Origin: Marasmius tenuissimus
Taxonomy: Eukaryota; Basidiomycota; Agaricomycetes; Agaricales; Marasmiaceae
DNA: 64,000 nucleotides
Direction: 5' to 3'
Assembly: GCA_029532415.1 (NCBI GenBank)
Contig: JAQOTA010000047.1
Coordinates: 1,364,001 to 1,428,000, forward strand
A program made the position numbers and the translations under genes. Shown here piece by piece: positions 23,297 to 34,960 of the stretch. The notes beneath the pieces were generated by a model. The model had not been told where the DNA came from, made no database searches, and saw only the letters and a program-made list of their open reading frames with translations. The stretch's first letter is position 1; the number at the start of each line of letters is the position of its first letter.

Positions 23297-24889
23297 TCAA
23301 ACCCTAGCCTCTCCCCTTCCATGGACAACCAGATCCACCCCCGACTTCACCAACAACTCGTGGTCTTCATTAGTCAAAGTATGACTCGATCCTTCGTCCT
23401 CAAACTCGTCTCCCGAGGAATCTATCTCCAGCGTCTGCAACGGCTGAACTCCGGAACCCTCTTGGCACCTAGCCGAAACTATCTCTGACAAAGACTTGTA
23501 GTCTACCCGACGACACACCATGTCAGCTAGTTGTGGACACAGAGGCGTCAAGCTAGTCGAGGCGAAGGACGACCGTCGTCTCTCCCTGCCTTCAATGACG
23601 ACGGGTCCGGGGAGCAAATCATCCCGGTCCCTCTTCCCAGGATGAAGTGCGGACATCAGGTTCCTGTCGGCGTTAGATAGGCATATTTTCTTCAATGATG
23701 CAAAAGCCCGCAGGAATCGGGCAAACGTCTCCTTAGAGGATCTGAGGCCCTCCAGTTCGAGACGTTCGATCTGTCCGAGAGGAATGTGATGGGAGGGACC
23801 CGACGACGAATGACACCGGTGGCTAAGTATCAGCCACTCAATTAGTGGCGTAGAGTCGAGGGGCACATGAACGCTAAGGCTCATACTTGCAGCGAGATCC
23901 TGGAGCTCGAGCGAATTCAACGAAGGCATCGACAAGAGTCTCAGGAACTGGATGGCGTAATTGGCTTCAACGAACCCGTACGAGAAACTCTTCAACGATG
24001 GTAGATGAAGGACTGGCTTGAACTCCTGTGCACGGCCACTCCCAGTTTTCGTTTTGTGTAATCCATCGGAATTGTCCTGCAACACCGGTCCCCATCCAAG
24101 AACCGTCAAACCCTCCAACTTCGGGCACGCAGAAAGCATGCTTTCGAACTCGGGAAGTGATGGCATAACGTCGGCGGAATGGAACTTCAACGAAAGATCA
24201 TGAAGGTTTCTCAAACACGACCGGGTCCAGTCGACATGGACACCCGTGAGAGACACATCACGTAGACGATCCAACTCCGCCGAGTCACCACCAAACAGCG
24301 CAACGGGCTCCTTCAGATCATCTGGTTGAAACGAGGCACCCTTCGTTACGAAATATTCATTACACCGCGAGAGCGCTACGCTCTGCAAGAGGGGCGCTTT
24401 GACCACGCCACCGACGTTGGTATTGATGTGGCAGAGAAACGCGTGTATCGGCTCCCACGTATCTGTCAACATCTCGAACGTCTTCCAGTGACTGAGATGG
24501 CGCAGCAGAATCTCGAGAACTATCTCGAGCCTATCCACTGTGAAGGGGTGATTCTCTTCAGGCTCATCGTGGTCCCACCAGTCTGACACCCGAAAGTCGA
24601 GCAAGATCTCCAGCGGCTGTAGCTTCGAACGTGTGAGCCAGGCCGTCGTACGGTCTATCTGGGCAGAATCCACGGCTGGAAAGAAGAGGACGAGTCGGGT
24701 CCAGAGGATAGACGTCGATATCGAGATTTTTCGCCAGCGAGCGCAAACGTGCGATAGGGTGAGGGGAATGGAGATCGCTGATAATGGGCCATCGCAGAGA
24801 TGAAGTGCGGCAATGAAGATCATGGATAAGATTTCATCAGGGAGCTGGCGCTGTAGGGACCCGCCAGAATATCGTCGAGGCGCTAGCAT
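23297..24889 (-). CDS. F-box protein with leucine-rich region
   Basis: Single open frame of 530 residues. The F-box is near the N-terminus: LPDEILSMIFIAALHL, followed by LTLSHVCARWRKISISTSIL and the Trp-Thr-Arg ending typical of agaricomycete F-box proteins. The rest carries scattered leucine-rich motifs (LRDVSLTGVHVDW, LHLPSLKSFSYGF) and an acidic stretch near the C-terminus. It is a different subfamily from the type A and B genes in this window. Expected role: substrate recognition in an SCF ubiquitin ligase; target unknown. Confidence 0.8.
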   Translation of the reverse strand: MLAPRRYSGGSLQRQLPDEILSMIFIAALHLCDGPLSAISIPLTLSHVCARWRKISISTSILWTRLVLFFPAVDSAQIDRTTAWLTRSKLQPLEILLDFRVSDWWDHDEPEENHPFTVDRLEIVLEILLRHLSHWKTFEMLTDTWEPIHAFLCHINTNVGGVVKAPLLQSVALSRCNEYFVTKGASFQPDDLKEPVALFGGDSAELDRLRDVSLTGVHVDWTRSCLRNLHDLSLKFHSADVMPSLPEFESMLSACPKLEGLTVLGWGPVLQDNSDGLHKTKTGSGRAQEFKPVLHLPSLKSFSYGFVEANYAIQFLRLLSMPSLNSLELQDLAASMSLSVHVPLDSTPLIEWLILSHRCHSSSGPSHHIPLGQIERLELEGLRSSKETFARFLRAFASLKKICLSNADRNLMSALHPGKRDRDDLLPGPVVIEGRERRRSSFASTSLTPLCPQLADMVCRRVDYKSLSEIVSARCQEGSGVQPLQTLEIDSSGDEFEDEGSSHTLTNEDHELLVKSGVDLVVHGRGEARV

Positions 24890-26161
24890 GAGTCGGTACC
24901 GAGGCTGTTGTGGTTACAGGTCGTAAGACTCGGACGATTTAGAAGATGAACGTCGAGAAGAACTCACCGACCCCTGAGAGTCGCTCGTAAGAGTGGAGGA
25001 GGCACGAGATGTCGCCAGAAGGCCTCGTTTCCTCCAGCCTTAGTGTATCATATATATAGCCACGACACGCTGAGGATCTGTGTCAAGATCTCACAGACTA
25101 TCGCCGAGTGCCGCGAGACACTCGACGCCCGTGCGGAGAGCGAAAAATATAAGGACGCACGGCTGAATCAGGAAGTCGAGACCCGGTCATCTATATCAGT
25201 TGTGTCGTTACCCCGCCTCATGTTCTTTATCACGCCCCGAGATTGCTTAGGCACCCAACAAACAAAGTGCCTCGTGTCTTCCGCTTCTGGATGCTGATTT
25301 GTGAGGTTGTGGGTCCCGGTGAGATCGTAAATTAGACTAGGAGGAGGGAACGAGTTATCCAGGTCCTAACGTCCTTCCTCGAGGCAAATGGGCCTTCAAC
25401 TGGTTTGGAGGTTAGGGTCCTCAATTGAAAGAATCATGATGGTGACTATAGGTCCTGTGAACCCGCCGTTGCACGGGAAGTGATGTCAAGAATGCTGAGT
25501 GGAAACATGATTGACACGAGCTACTTACTTCACTGACCGCTGACAACAGGTCCTGTGAGCAGCATGACCGGGCGACGATCCCAATCCTTTTCGGTCTCAG
25601 TCTAGAGACAAAGGATCACATACCAAACGCCACAAATTACTGGACAAAGTAATGTCAGCGCCTGGGCGAGAAAGTTTGAGCGCTTTTGCGGCAGCGCGCA
25701 GGAATTTATCTGGATGAGGATTCATTACAATCAAACAGTTATGCAAGAGGATGGGGAAATAGTGGACGAACGCCAGAATGCATCTGGAATGATTTCCAAA
25801 CCGGGTTGGCTATGTGCCACACTTTAGCGGCAACCTCTGGTAAGCAGCTCTGAGGCTGGATCACAGGAACGGACCAATGTGGACCCACATAAATTGAACT
25901 ATGCCTCATTGCCTATACGATCCGCGATTCGACAGGTTTGGATGGACAGCCATATAGCACGCTCTTTCAGCATCGGCCCACTTCGATAGAGGCAAGGAAG
26001 CTAGGGATGTGGTTATATTGTGCGCTCAACAGCAACGAATACTCTTCCCTCATTCGTCGCGAGTGTACATTCAGTCGTGATGGTGGATGCCTGGGTAAAA
26101 TATGATGCATTCCCGCCTTATACAGAATACAAGATCTCAACAGAAGCATCTTGAACGTAAT
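24890..26161. other. Long intergenic stretch without a supportable gene
   Basis: About 1.3 kb. ATATATA-like sequence occurs near 25050 and the rest has only short frames. The phrase GGTCCTGTGA recurs at about 25451 and 25550, which is too little to call a repeat family. Confidence 0.5.
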
Positions 26162-27028
26162 TCACCCACCCAGGAAACTAAGCATGGGTCGAAAGTTGAT
26201 GGGTGAAGAGCCTTCAAGTAAAGCAAAACGTACCCTAGCCCTGACTAGCAATGCAATTCTATCTCCCGGTTCCAGAAGGCTCAAAAATTCCCTTCCTTTC
26301 CCCACTCGTCCCCTCAACAGGTAGTCATCCGCTATATCATCGTCGTGAATAGACCATGCCGTAGTACGCTGTGTGAAATTTCTGTCTGCTGTTCGATTGG
26401 AATGGATGAACCACCGCTTTGGCGGGGGTCCCACCATAACAGCGTCAGTGATGGTGGAATCTTCGGTTCCCAAATTGTCCAGGGACATTGGTCCCGATTT
26501 TACGCCCTTTATCCATGCGGGAGACTGGGCATGACGAGCTCGGACAATGCTGGCTTCGAACCAAGACCAAGAGCCGTGATACGGACCTGTAAAGAAGCGT
26601 GGTCCATTAGAAATCATCACTTCTAGGCGTTGAGACGTACCATATCTCTCAAGTTCTTCTGGTTCTGGTCCCCCCCATCCTTGATCGTGACTAGTAGTGG
26701 TGAAAATAATCTGTTGTACCCTGACTGGTCGTTTTCGAACGTCATTCTCTGTGTTCTCCGAAAGGGGTATACTTTGGGTCAATAGATAGCAATAACTACA
26801 GTTGAAGTCGTCAGATGTGCCGGCCAGTGCAGTCAATCCAGTGTTACGTTCGCCAATGCAGGCCCGAACCCAGTACTCGGCCTCGTCGATGATGATGTCG
26901 ACCAGTTCTCGTGGTAAAAGTTGAACCAGGAGGAGGCGAACGGTGACCACATCATCTTCTGATGGAAATTGGGGAATGTCGTATTCAGAATCGGTGTCCT
27001 GCTGGAGAAGAGATTGTCCAATGCCCAT
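26162..27028 (-). CDS. Conserved fungal protein of unknown function
   Basis: The start MGIGQSLLQQD (27028) is preferred over an upstream Met because it fits a compact acidic N-terminus. A short LPRELVDIIIDEAEYW motif resembles the helix that opens many fungal proteins of this type. Further on come SHDQGWGG and YHGSWSWFEA, an HSNRTADRNF block and GDRIALLVRARVRF, a recurring arrangement in ascomycete and basidiomycete proteins with no assigned activity. One intron (GTACGT..CAG, near 26588-26638) joins ERYG to PYHGSW. It is transcribed divergently from the dynein gene at 27400. No catalytic residues can be named. Confidence 0.65.
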   Translation of the reverse strand: MGIGQSLLQQDTDSEYDIPQFPSEDDVVTVRLLLVQLLPRELVDIIIDEAEYWVRACIGERNTGLTALAGTSDDFNCSYCYLLTQSIPLSENTENDVRKRPVRVQQIIFTTTSHDQGWGGPEPEELERYGTSQRLEVMISNGPRFFTGPYHGSWSWFEASIVRARHAQSPAWIKGVKSGPMSLDNLGTEDSTITDAVMVGPPPKRWFIHSNRTADRNFTQRTTAWSIHDDDIADDYLLRGRVGKGREFLSLLEPGDRIALLVRARVRFALLEGSSPINFRPMLSFLGG

Positions 27029-27399
27029 GGTGGTGAATGAAGAACTCGATGACCGTGAGCCCGTGCGCGTGAACGTTGACTGGTAATTCTGGTGCGCGCC
27101 AAACACACGCAAACCATTCCCTGTTTGGGGACGTTGCCGACGACGAGGACAGCGACTAGGACCACGACCCCCAACGCCCTCCTCGATTGTTGTATACCCA
27201 ATATCGGCTCTGTTTTGTAAGTTTTCTATTCATTGATTCTCTCAGTAGTTCTCACATAGGAATTCCTTCAGCACGGTCTTGGTCCCTATCGACAACGTTG
27301 AGCTCGACCACGAACTGCTGGATCTGCCATCTGTGAGCCTTTTTGCCGAGGACAAAATCGACCTCGGGTGCTCCTTGACAGCATATAACACGTCGAAAA
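27029..27399. promoter_or_regulatory. Bidirectional promoter region
   Basis: About 370 bases separate two divergent start codons, so both promoters must lie here. No strong TATA box is visible. Confidence 0.4.
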
Positions 27400-30300
27400 G
27401 TGATGATGGAAGCCCCAATCACCCCCGCAGCACTGACGAACGGTCATGAATCTCCTGCAACACCTGAACCACCGACATCCTCTTTCGACCCAGAAATATT
27501 CCGGACATACCTGTCAGCACTCTTGCCAGCACTGATTGGAGCACTACCTGAAGAACTAGAGAGCATTTTCGACCACGATTTTGAGGAGCGTGTAGCGCGT
27601 TTTGCTGCAGAAGGAGGCAATGTGATATATGTTGTAAAGAGCATTAAAACCAAGGATGAAGGCGAAGGTTCGTTTATTTCTTGTCTATCGATTGTTCTGT
27701 GTGCTCAGTCTCTCAATAGACGATTCTGTGACGACCTATACCTACACTTTGACACCCCATCTTGCCTTCAACGCCTCCCATGTCCTCACTCTCGCTCTCA
27801 TTAAACGGAGTCAAACACTGGACCCCCTTACTCCCCTTGTAACTCAACTACACTTCCTGAATCTCTTTGGAGGCGACGATACGCCATACGAAAGTCTCCA
27901 TGCCGTCGTCAGTCAAGGTGTCAAGCCTTGGTTCGACGCCTTTGTTGGATCGAGAGGAGGAGCAAAGGATATCGACCAAAAGCTCGGTATACCAATGACG
28001 AAGAAGAAGTTTGCAGAACTCGAACTCTCGCTGCTACATCTTCAGCAGAACGTCGAAATTCCCGAAACCAGCCTCATAATCCATCCAGTCATCCAACGCG
28101 CTGTGGAACAGGTGAGTAATTACGGTCCAAACCCTCCGATTTCATTCTTATCAGGGGATAGGCCAGAACGAACAGCGCAAGGCCGAACATATCCTTTATA
28201 CCCCCGAAAACTCTCAACGACAGCTCTTTCCTCAACGCGCTTCACGGAAACGTCAACTCGTGGATCAAAGCCATCCAAGCCGTCACCAAGCTCAACCGAG
28301 ACGTCGCTTCCGGGACAGCATCACAAGAAATCAACTTTTGGCTCAGTTTCGAACGCGCAATCGATGGCATCGAAGCTCAGCTCCGCAGCGAAGAAGTCAA
28401 CATGGTCATGGACTGCCTCCGAAACGCTAAACGTTTCCACGCGACGGTCAGTTTCATCACCGACACCGGTCTGAAGGACGCAAAGGATCAGGCGCAAAAG
28501 TACAACTTGCTCATGAGGGAATTCCCTCTGAACGAGTTGCTTTCGGCGACGGATCTCGACAAGATACACGAATCCCTCCATCTCATCTTTGGGCACATCA
28601 ACAAGAAGATGAGGCTTTCTCCCTATCCGACTCGACGTGCGCTTCCCCTCGTCGAGGCCATTTCGAAGGATTTCAACGACCAGCTCCTTCGGATATTGAC
28701 ATCACATCGATTACCCTATACCCCCTACGAGACCTTCGACAGGTTGTTATCGCAAACGACCAACATCTTCCGGACATGGGATGACCTCATCAAAGAGTTC
28801 ACGAACGTCGCTCGAGAGGTGACGAGGAAACGTTCAGAGCGTTTCATCCCTATCAAAGTCAACCCAGCACACGCCAAGCTCCAAGAACGAACACGGTACC
28901 TTCGTGACTGGCGGAAACAGCACGAGCAGTTGGCAGTCATGACGGGGCCCACGAAAGGGTTGGGTGGTGTCGGACTTGAAGGTGGAGGAATGGATATGGA
29001 GGAGGAGGTCAAGGAGGCGTATGAGATCGTGAAGCGCATTGACGTGTTGGATGTTTCGATTGAGGGGACGGAAATCTGGGTCGCTGCTGAGAATGCGTAC
29101 AACGAGAGGGTGTCGAGGGTGGAGAACCAGATTATCGCACGGTTGAGGGATAGGCTGGGGACGGCGAGGAACGCGAATGAGATGTTTAGAGTTTTCTCAA
29201 AGTTTAACGCGCTCTTCGTGCGACCGAAGGTATGTTTTCGTCTTTTCTATCACATCAACATGTTGGCTGACCATTCCTTGTAGATCCGTGGTGCCATTCA
29301 AGAATACCAAACGCAGCTTATCGACTCTGTGAAGGAGGACATAAAGCACCTCCACGACAAGGTGTGTTCTACTCGCACCGTATCATGACTTAGCTCACAT
29401 TCTTGCAGTTTAAAACCCAATACCGATCCTCAGAAGCTTACCACATGTCCCAAATGCGCGATCTCCCACCTATAGCCGGTGCTATCATCTGGGCCCGCCA
29501 GATCGAACGTCAACTCCTCACCTACATGAAGCGCGTCGAAGACGTCCTTGGCAAAGGCTGGGAACTCTACGCCGAAGGTCAAAAACTCCAATCCGAAAGT
29601 AGCGCCTTCCGCAAGAAACTCGACACTCGCATGGTCTACGAAGCCTGGCTTCAAGACATCAACCGGCGGAACATGGGTGTCGACGGTCGGTTGTTCGAGA
29701 TCGTACGACTTCGTGGCGGTGGATTCCAGCTTGCGGTGAACTTTGACCCGCAGATTATCACGCTGTTCAAGGAAGTGAGGAATTTGTTGTGGTTGAATTT
29801 CCAGGTGCCACATTCGATTACGAATATGGCGAAGGATGCGAAGAGGGTGTATCCGCATGCTGTTAGTCTGATGGAGACTGTGAGGACGTATGGGCAGACG
29901 TTGGATCTGGTGGAGAACAACAAGGGGATTGAGTGGTTGGTGGCGGAGTACAGGAACGAGGCTCAGAGGATGATAGCCAAGGGTGAGCTGACTAGTGATT
30001 TCATCACGCGCATTCACTGACGACGTTCTTTATCAGGTATGAACATCAAGTGGGATCACTTCGTCAGCCAGTACGAGTCCGGGCGGTATATACCAGGACC
30101 TGACGGGAGGAACGACCGACACATCCAATTCGTTCGGGAGTTTGCGAGTGTGATATCGATTTTGCAGGACAAGACCAACAATGTCATCGACCTGTACAAG
30201 GACATACTCCGAGCCGTCGAGGATCTTTCTACCTGTTCTTACACCGCCGAAGCCTTCTCTGAACTGCTGACCAAGATCCAGGCCGCTGTACGTTTCCGTC

Positions 30301-31368
30301 TCCTATTGCTGTCTTAGTAGTCCTAACTCTTCGTACAGATCGATCGCTTGAACTTGGAGGGCTACGCCAATCTGGACCACTGGGTCGCTGAGCTGGATAA
30401 GAGGATAGAGGCTGCGCTTCTACAGAGGTTGCGGCAGGTCATCCAGGTGTGGTGTTCCGAGCTTGACAGATCGGCAGACGAGGACGGGAGACGAGAACTA
30501 CCGTTCAGAGATATCACCAACAAACGGAGAGGGGACAAGCGGAAAGAGGAGAAGGTTTGTCTCGTCAAAGCGCCGTACGACCGTGTTCTGATATTGTTCA
30601 CTTCAAGTTCCTGGAGGCGAACATGACCGTCAAGCCAATAGTGCACGAAATCCGGATACAGAACCAAGTCATCTTCTTGGATCCACCGATAGAACACGCT
30701 AGGGCGACGTGGATTCGGCAGCTGCACGACTGGATAGGTTAGTTCGCGTGCATCGTTTTCTACGAGCGGATCTAACGTTTTCGTAGGCGTCGTTTGTCGG
30801 TTACGAAGGATACAAAGCTCGCGGTACGAAATAGGGCTGCAGATGCAAGGAGTTACTGATGTAGAAACCACTTACGTCTCCCTCGTACGTCTCGACCTAC
30901 GTCCTTCCTTCCTATCACTAATACAGGATGTAGCTTACTCAATTCACTGACGATACCCTCGAGCGTCCCTTCTCGCTCATCGAAGCCAAAGTTCAGCATA
31001 TCAAGGACTACGTCAGCAAGTGGCTGCAGTTCCAATCTCTCTGGGACCTGGAGGCGGAATACGTCTTCAACCGACTCGGGGACTCCCTGGCGCATTGGCA
31101 ACAACTGCTCACAGAGATCAAGAAGACTCGATCGACATTCGACACATCCGAGACGCAGAAATCGTTCGGTGTCTGTGTTGTCGATTACGAGCAAGTCCAG
31201 GCGAGGGTGAACGCCAAGTACGACGCCTGGCAGCGAGATATTCTCAGCCGGTTCGGTGTCAAGCTCGGGAATGCTATGAAGGAGATGCACGCTAGTATCT
31301 TGAAGGCGAGGAACGACCTGGAGCATCATTCGATAGAAGGGATTGTTGGCGGGCCAAGGAAGTACTAG
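27400..31368 (+). CDS. Cytoplasmic dynein heavy chain, tail region only
   Basis: About ten exons with consistent GT..AG borders give roughly 1,100 residues matching the N-terminal tail (DHC_N1 region) of cytoplasmic dynein heavy chain. Diagnostic stretches include [80 protein letters not shown] and [19 protein letters not shown]. The tail dimerises and binds intermediate chains. The frame runs to [10 protein letters not shown], then eight novel residues (IVGGPRKY) and a stop at 31366-31368. The linker, the six AAA modules and the stalk, over 3,000 further residues in a normal chain, are absent, and no motor sequence follows. No frameshift or internal stop was found in the exons, so this looks like a truncated duplicate that may still be expressed. 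Confidence 0.82.
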
Positions 31369-31764
31369 GGCGGGGTTTCTTTCGGATTGCCTTTTGATTC
31401 TTCACGTTCGTTCTTTTCCTTTTCCTGTTGTCTTTTTGTTGTTACACGTTCCCTTTCTCATTAGCATTGCATGTACTCATCCTCATCTTACTTACTCTGG
31501 AGCCTATAATGACCGTTAACGATAGATTTTTGTGCTTTACAAAAGGACCCGCGCATGACTATATTGCAGGTCCAGGTAACAGTAGACGCTATATTAGTTC
31601 GGCGAGTGAGAGCGCAGGCGCTTGCCAGCAACAACAACCGCGATTACGATGGTGAGCGACTGCCTTCCGTACACGCGCTTGGTTTATGCTTGCGGGACCA
31701 ACAAGACGTCTCATGTTGCGTAGAGCTAGCGTTCTACCACCAAGATGGATAAACAAACTTTAAC
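31369..31764. other. Intergenic, no gene seen
   Basis: A T/C-rich stretch just after the dynein stop fits a 3' untranslated region. Nothing else is recognised. Confidence 0.45.
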
Positions 31765-32502
31765 ATGACGCTAGAACCAAGTGGGTTGAAGCACCTATCC
31801 TTCGAGATAGCCCAGTTTCTCCCAGACGATGGGTCGCAGGAGCAATTCAAGTCTAGCTTGGGGAACTTTCTCTATTCACTTCTCCCACTCGAGTCCCTCT
31901 CCATTGTCAACCATCACGGATATATAGATCTCCCTCTCATCCTTCGCCATCACGGAAAGCACCTACGTTCGCTTTCCCTTCATCAGTTAGAAAGGCCGCA
32001 AGGTCCACGTCCTACGCTTACTCTGAGCATCATAGAGCTCATTCGTTCCGACGCTCTCCGCCTGGAGCATTTAGAACTCGATCTCAATCGGACGATCGAC
32101 CCGGAAGCCAACGAACATCAGCATTTTAGAGTCATATCCTCGTTTCCCAACCTTCGCAGTCTAATAATAAATTACGATCTTGGGGTATACTCTAGGCACT
32201 GCCAGTGGCTTGGCACTCTGGGGGTTCGCGACAGCTCCGACAGCGAACTCTATCACAAAGTCTATACGAAACCTGATAAAGACTTTGCGGTAGGGATTTG
32301 GCGAGCCGTTGCTCGAGGGAACCGACTCAAAAAGATGTCGTTGTACTTCGGAGAGCCTGATTGGGAGATGGATTCTCTGATTGCAGCGGAGCTAATGTAC
32401 AGAGAAGAGATATACATTAGTCGCAATGAGAGGGATGACTTAAAGGACGATGTCGCTGCTCTCCAGATCGTACAACGGCTGCGGGGCACAGAGGGGGGGT
32501 AA
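31765..32502 (+). pseudogene. 5'-truncated copy of the type A F-box gene
   Basis: 245 residues matching the C-terminal half of the protein encoded at 11220-12991, for example LSIVNHHGYIDLPLILRHH against LSIVNYHGYIDLPLVLHHC, and ISRNERDDLKDDVAALQIV against VSRNERDDLKDDIAALQIV. The F-box half is missing upstream and the copy begins inside a former exon. No promoter or start context supports a functional gene. Divergence is moderate and the frame is still open, so the duplication is not ancient. Confidence 0.75.
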
Positions 32503-33623
32503 CTCATGTGTATTCTATCATATCCATATCTTAATAATACCAATTACGTACGGATTGAAGTTGTGGATGTGGCTCAGTAAACCATAAAAAGTGTATTGTT
32601 TGGATTGTGTTTGTGAAATAATTGACGCGTCCATCACACGTGACCTGCGCGTTTTGCGTGATGTCTCAACTCTCTTCTGAAACGACCACCACACCTTGTC
32701 TCGCAATACCACTCTGACGATTCGCAGCTCCTTCTTTACTCCAAGACGATGGCCATAAGACTCTCGAAAGGCTCTCGACCTCCTCTGTCTTTTGCTAAGT
32801 CGCCCATTCGAAATTCGATGCCAGGTTATACTGGTATAAACTTTACCTTCCGACGCTCACTGGCACTCACGCTAGATGATGCAGAGACACTTCATTTTCT
32901 CACTCAAGATGCCTATCGACATTTTGCTCAACTTTTTTCATTTAGGTACTAGGTCGCTGGAAACAATGGCAAAAGTCTCGTTGAGCTTGCCGTTTATGGA
33001 TGATGTAAAGGGTGTTTGGGAACTTTATCTTGACTTTTTCTCTTTGTGGCTTCTCACCCGCGCATTTTCTGTCAAGCCCCTCAAACGTTGCTTGTTCAAG
33101 GACATCACTCCGACATCACTCGGGCAAACAGTCCATTTATCTCGTAGGAGCTCAAGATACTCATGACATAAGTAACTCGCTCTGTTCTTCATCCAATTCG
33201 GTCCTTTTCACCTCTAACGCGCCCTATCTATCACCAGTGCTCCAACAAGATGCGCAAGCCAGCAAGAGAAATACATTTCGCGAGCAGCAAGGCCGAAGGA
33301 AGTCGAGAACTGGAGTGAGGTGGCCCAAAGACGAGAGGGACAGCGATGGAGAGAAAAAAAGAGAATTGAGATGAACAGAACTTATCGAACTGGCAGAAAA
33401 GCAAGTGCCAGCAAATGATGTGGAGGATCTGAGGCAGAACGGCCTTCGCGATCCATATTAGGCCGCCGTATTGAGAAGGAAGTGCGACAACGGACATGGT
33501 CGACCTGAAACCTTTGGGCACTACACGGGTGCGTATCGCGTTTATCCTTCTTCAATTTGTCTGACTTTCTATCTGCAGTGCCACCCTCCGACACCAACAG
33601 CTGCGATCACCAGAACCAGCACC
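32503..33623. other. No supportable gene
   Basis: Short frames on both strands with no conserved features. Possibly degraded duplicates of neighbouring genes. Confidence 0.4.
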
Positions 33624-34379
33624 ATGCGAGCAATCTGGGAAGGTGATGCAACTGAGGGAGGCAACGCCGATGGCAACGAACCCGCATTGCCGCTAATCGA
33701 CTGCAACGAAAACTTGCAACGGGAGGACGGATTTGAATATTTTGATGTCATTGGGAGGGTGATACCAAAGGTCAACGACGTGAGTGCTCTTCCCACTCTT
33801 CTTGCCCTCACTTCCTTCCGATCTCGGTTTTCGCGTGTCTATCACCTCCGTTATCGAATCCTTGCTGCAGAGTCTTGCACATGGTACAACTAACTCGGCA
33901 AACGAGCTCCAGACCGAAATCGTTGAAAGGCATGGGGGAGGAGAAAGCAGAGATCTAAGGCGGACTAAGGCCAAAACAAGGTCAGGGTCCTGTGGCGTGA
34001 ACGGCGACAAGAGAACAGCCCCGTTTCAACGACTCGACGACATGCCATACTCGAACACTCAAACGCTCGGTGAACCCGAACTGCGCACACGGAACATCAC
34101 CGACGTGAGTATTCTCCTTTTTACTGCCTTCTCGCTTTTCCTTTCCTTAGCTTTGCTCTTTGCCACGTCCATTATTTAGGATTGTGTACTTCCCTTTGAA
34201 TACCTGTACAGCTAGATTCCATTCTTCTTCACGTCTCCGTTACTCTGAACGATGTCGGGCAGCACGTGTAGCCACCTGTGCCTTTCGTTTCCTTTCGCCA
34301 TACAACTTGAATCCTACAGCATTCCATTGCTTCGTTCGATCTTCCTATCTTGCAGTATCTGAACTCTCACTGACTTAGT
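33624..34379 (+). CDS. Possible small spliced gene, hypothetical
   Basis: Starts MRAIWEGDATEGGNADGNEP and reaches a GTGAGT donor at 33780. A second open block from a CAG near 33871 to another GTGAGT at 34104, then a third after a TAG, give a possible three-exon frame. The product would be short, acidic then basic, and of unknown family. Splice signals are the only support, so it may not be a gene. Confidence 0.22.
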
Positions 34380-34639
34380 CATCGATCGGTCCTGTAGTGT
34401 TTTCAACGCTGAGTGATTTTTGAAGCCCCTGACAGTACCCTGCAATCAATAATCTTGCATATCGCCCAGTGTCAGGCTGTCTGTACCTCCTCTCCTTCCA
34501 CTCCGTCGTCGTCATTAGTCGAAGCTCAACTCGGCCCACGTTGTTCGGAGCCGGGACCAAGGGACGGCGTTGTCTCCTTCCAGGCTGGAGACTCAGTACT
34601 CAGTGATTGGACAGGTGGAGCACATCAACACACGGCGGA

Positions 34640-34960
34640 TCTCCAGAATTTTCAACGAACGGAAAGCTCCGCGAAAGCGACGCAAGTGAACAAGGCCGTT
34701 CACATCGCCTTGTAGCCGCGCGCTCCTCCATTGGGAAGCTCATGAACAGAGGAGCGAAAGAAGTGAAGACGGCCGTGCGTTGAGGATGGAGGATGGTTCA
34801 ATGTGGATAGTACCAGTGTCTCCTCAGATAGCGCTTCTTCGTTCGTATCTCCTCCGACTTGTAGCAAACTTGTAGGTAGATCACATCGTGGGCACCTGTA
34901 GAACATTTGGTACGATATTCTTGACTGTAATCTGCGGGTAAGTAGCAGTTTCAATCAGGT
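34640..34960 (-). pseudogene. Internally deleted fragment of a type B F-box gene
   Basis: The 5' part on the minus strand encodes MFYRCPRCDLP, then QVGGDTNEEALSEETLVLS, matching the N-termini of the two type B genes. The part at 34640-34760 matches the middle of the gene at 40114-41865 (shared GAACGGAAAGCTCCGCG and nearby bases). Roughly 600 bases between these two parts, including the F-box, are missing. The upstream region (34961-35080) is also similar to the promoter region of the intact copy at 41885-42040. Confidence 0.7.
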
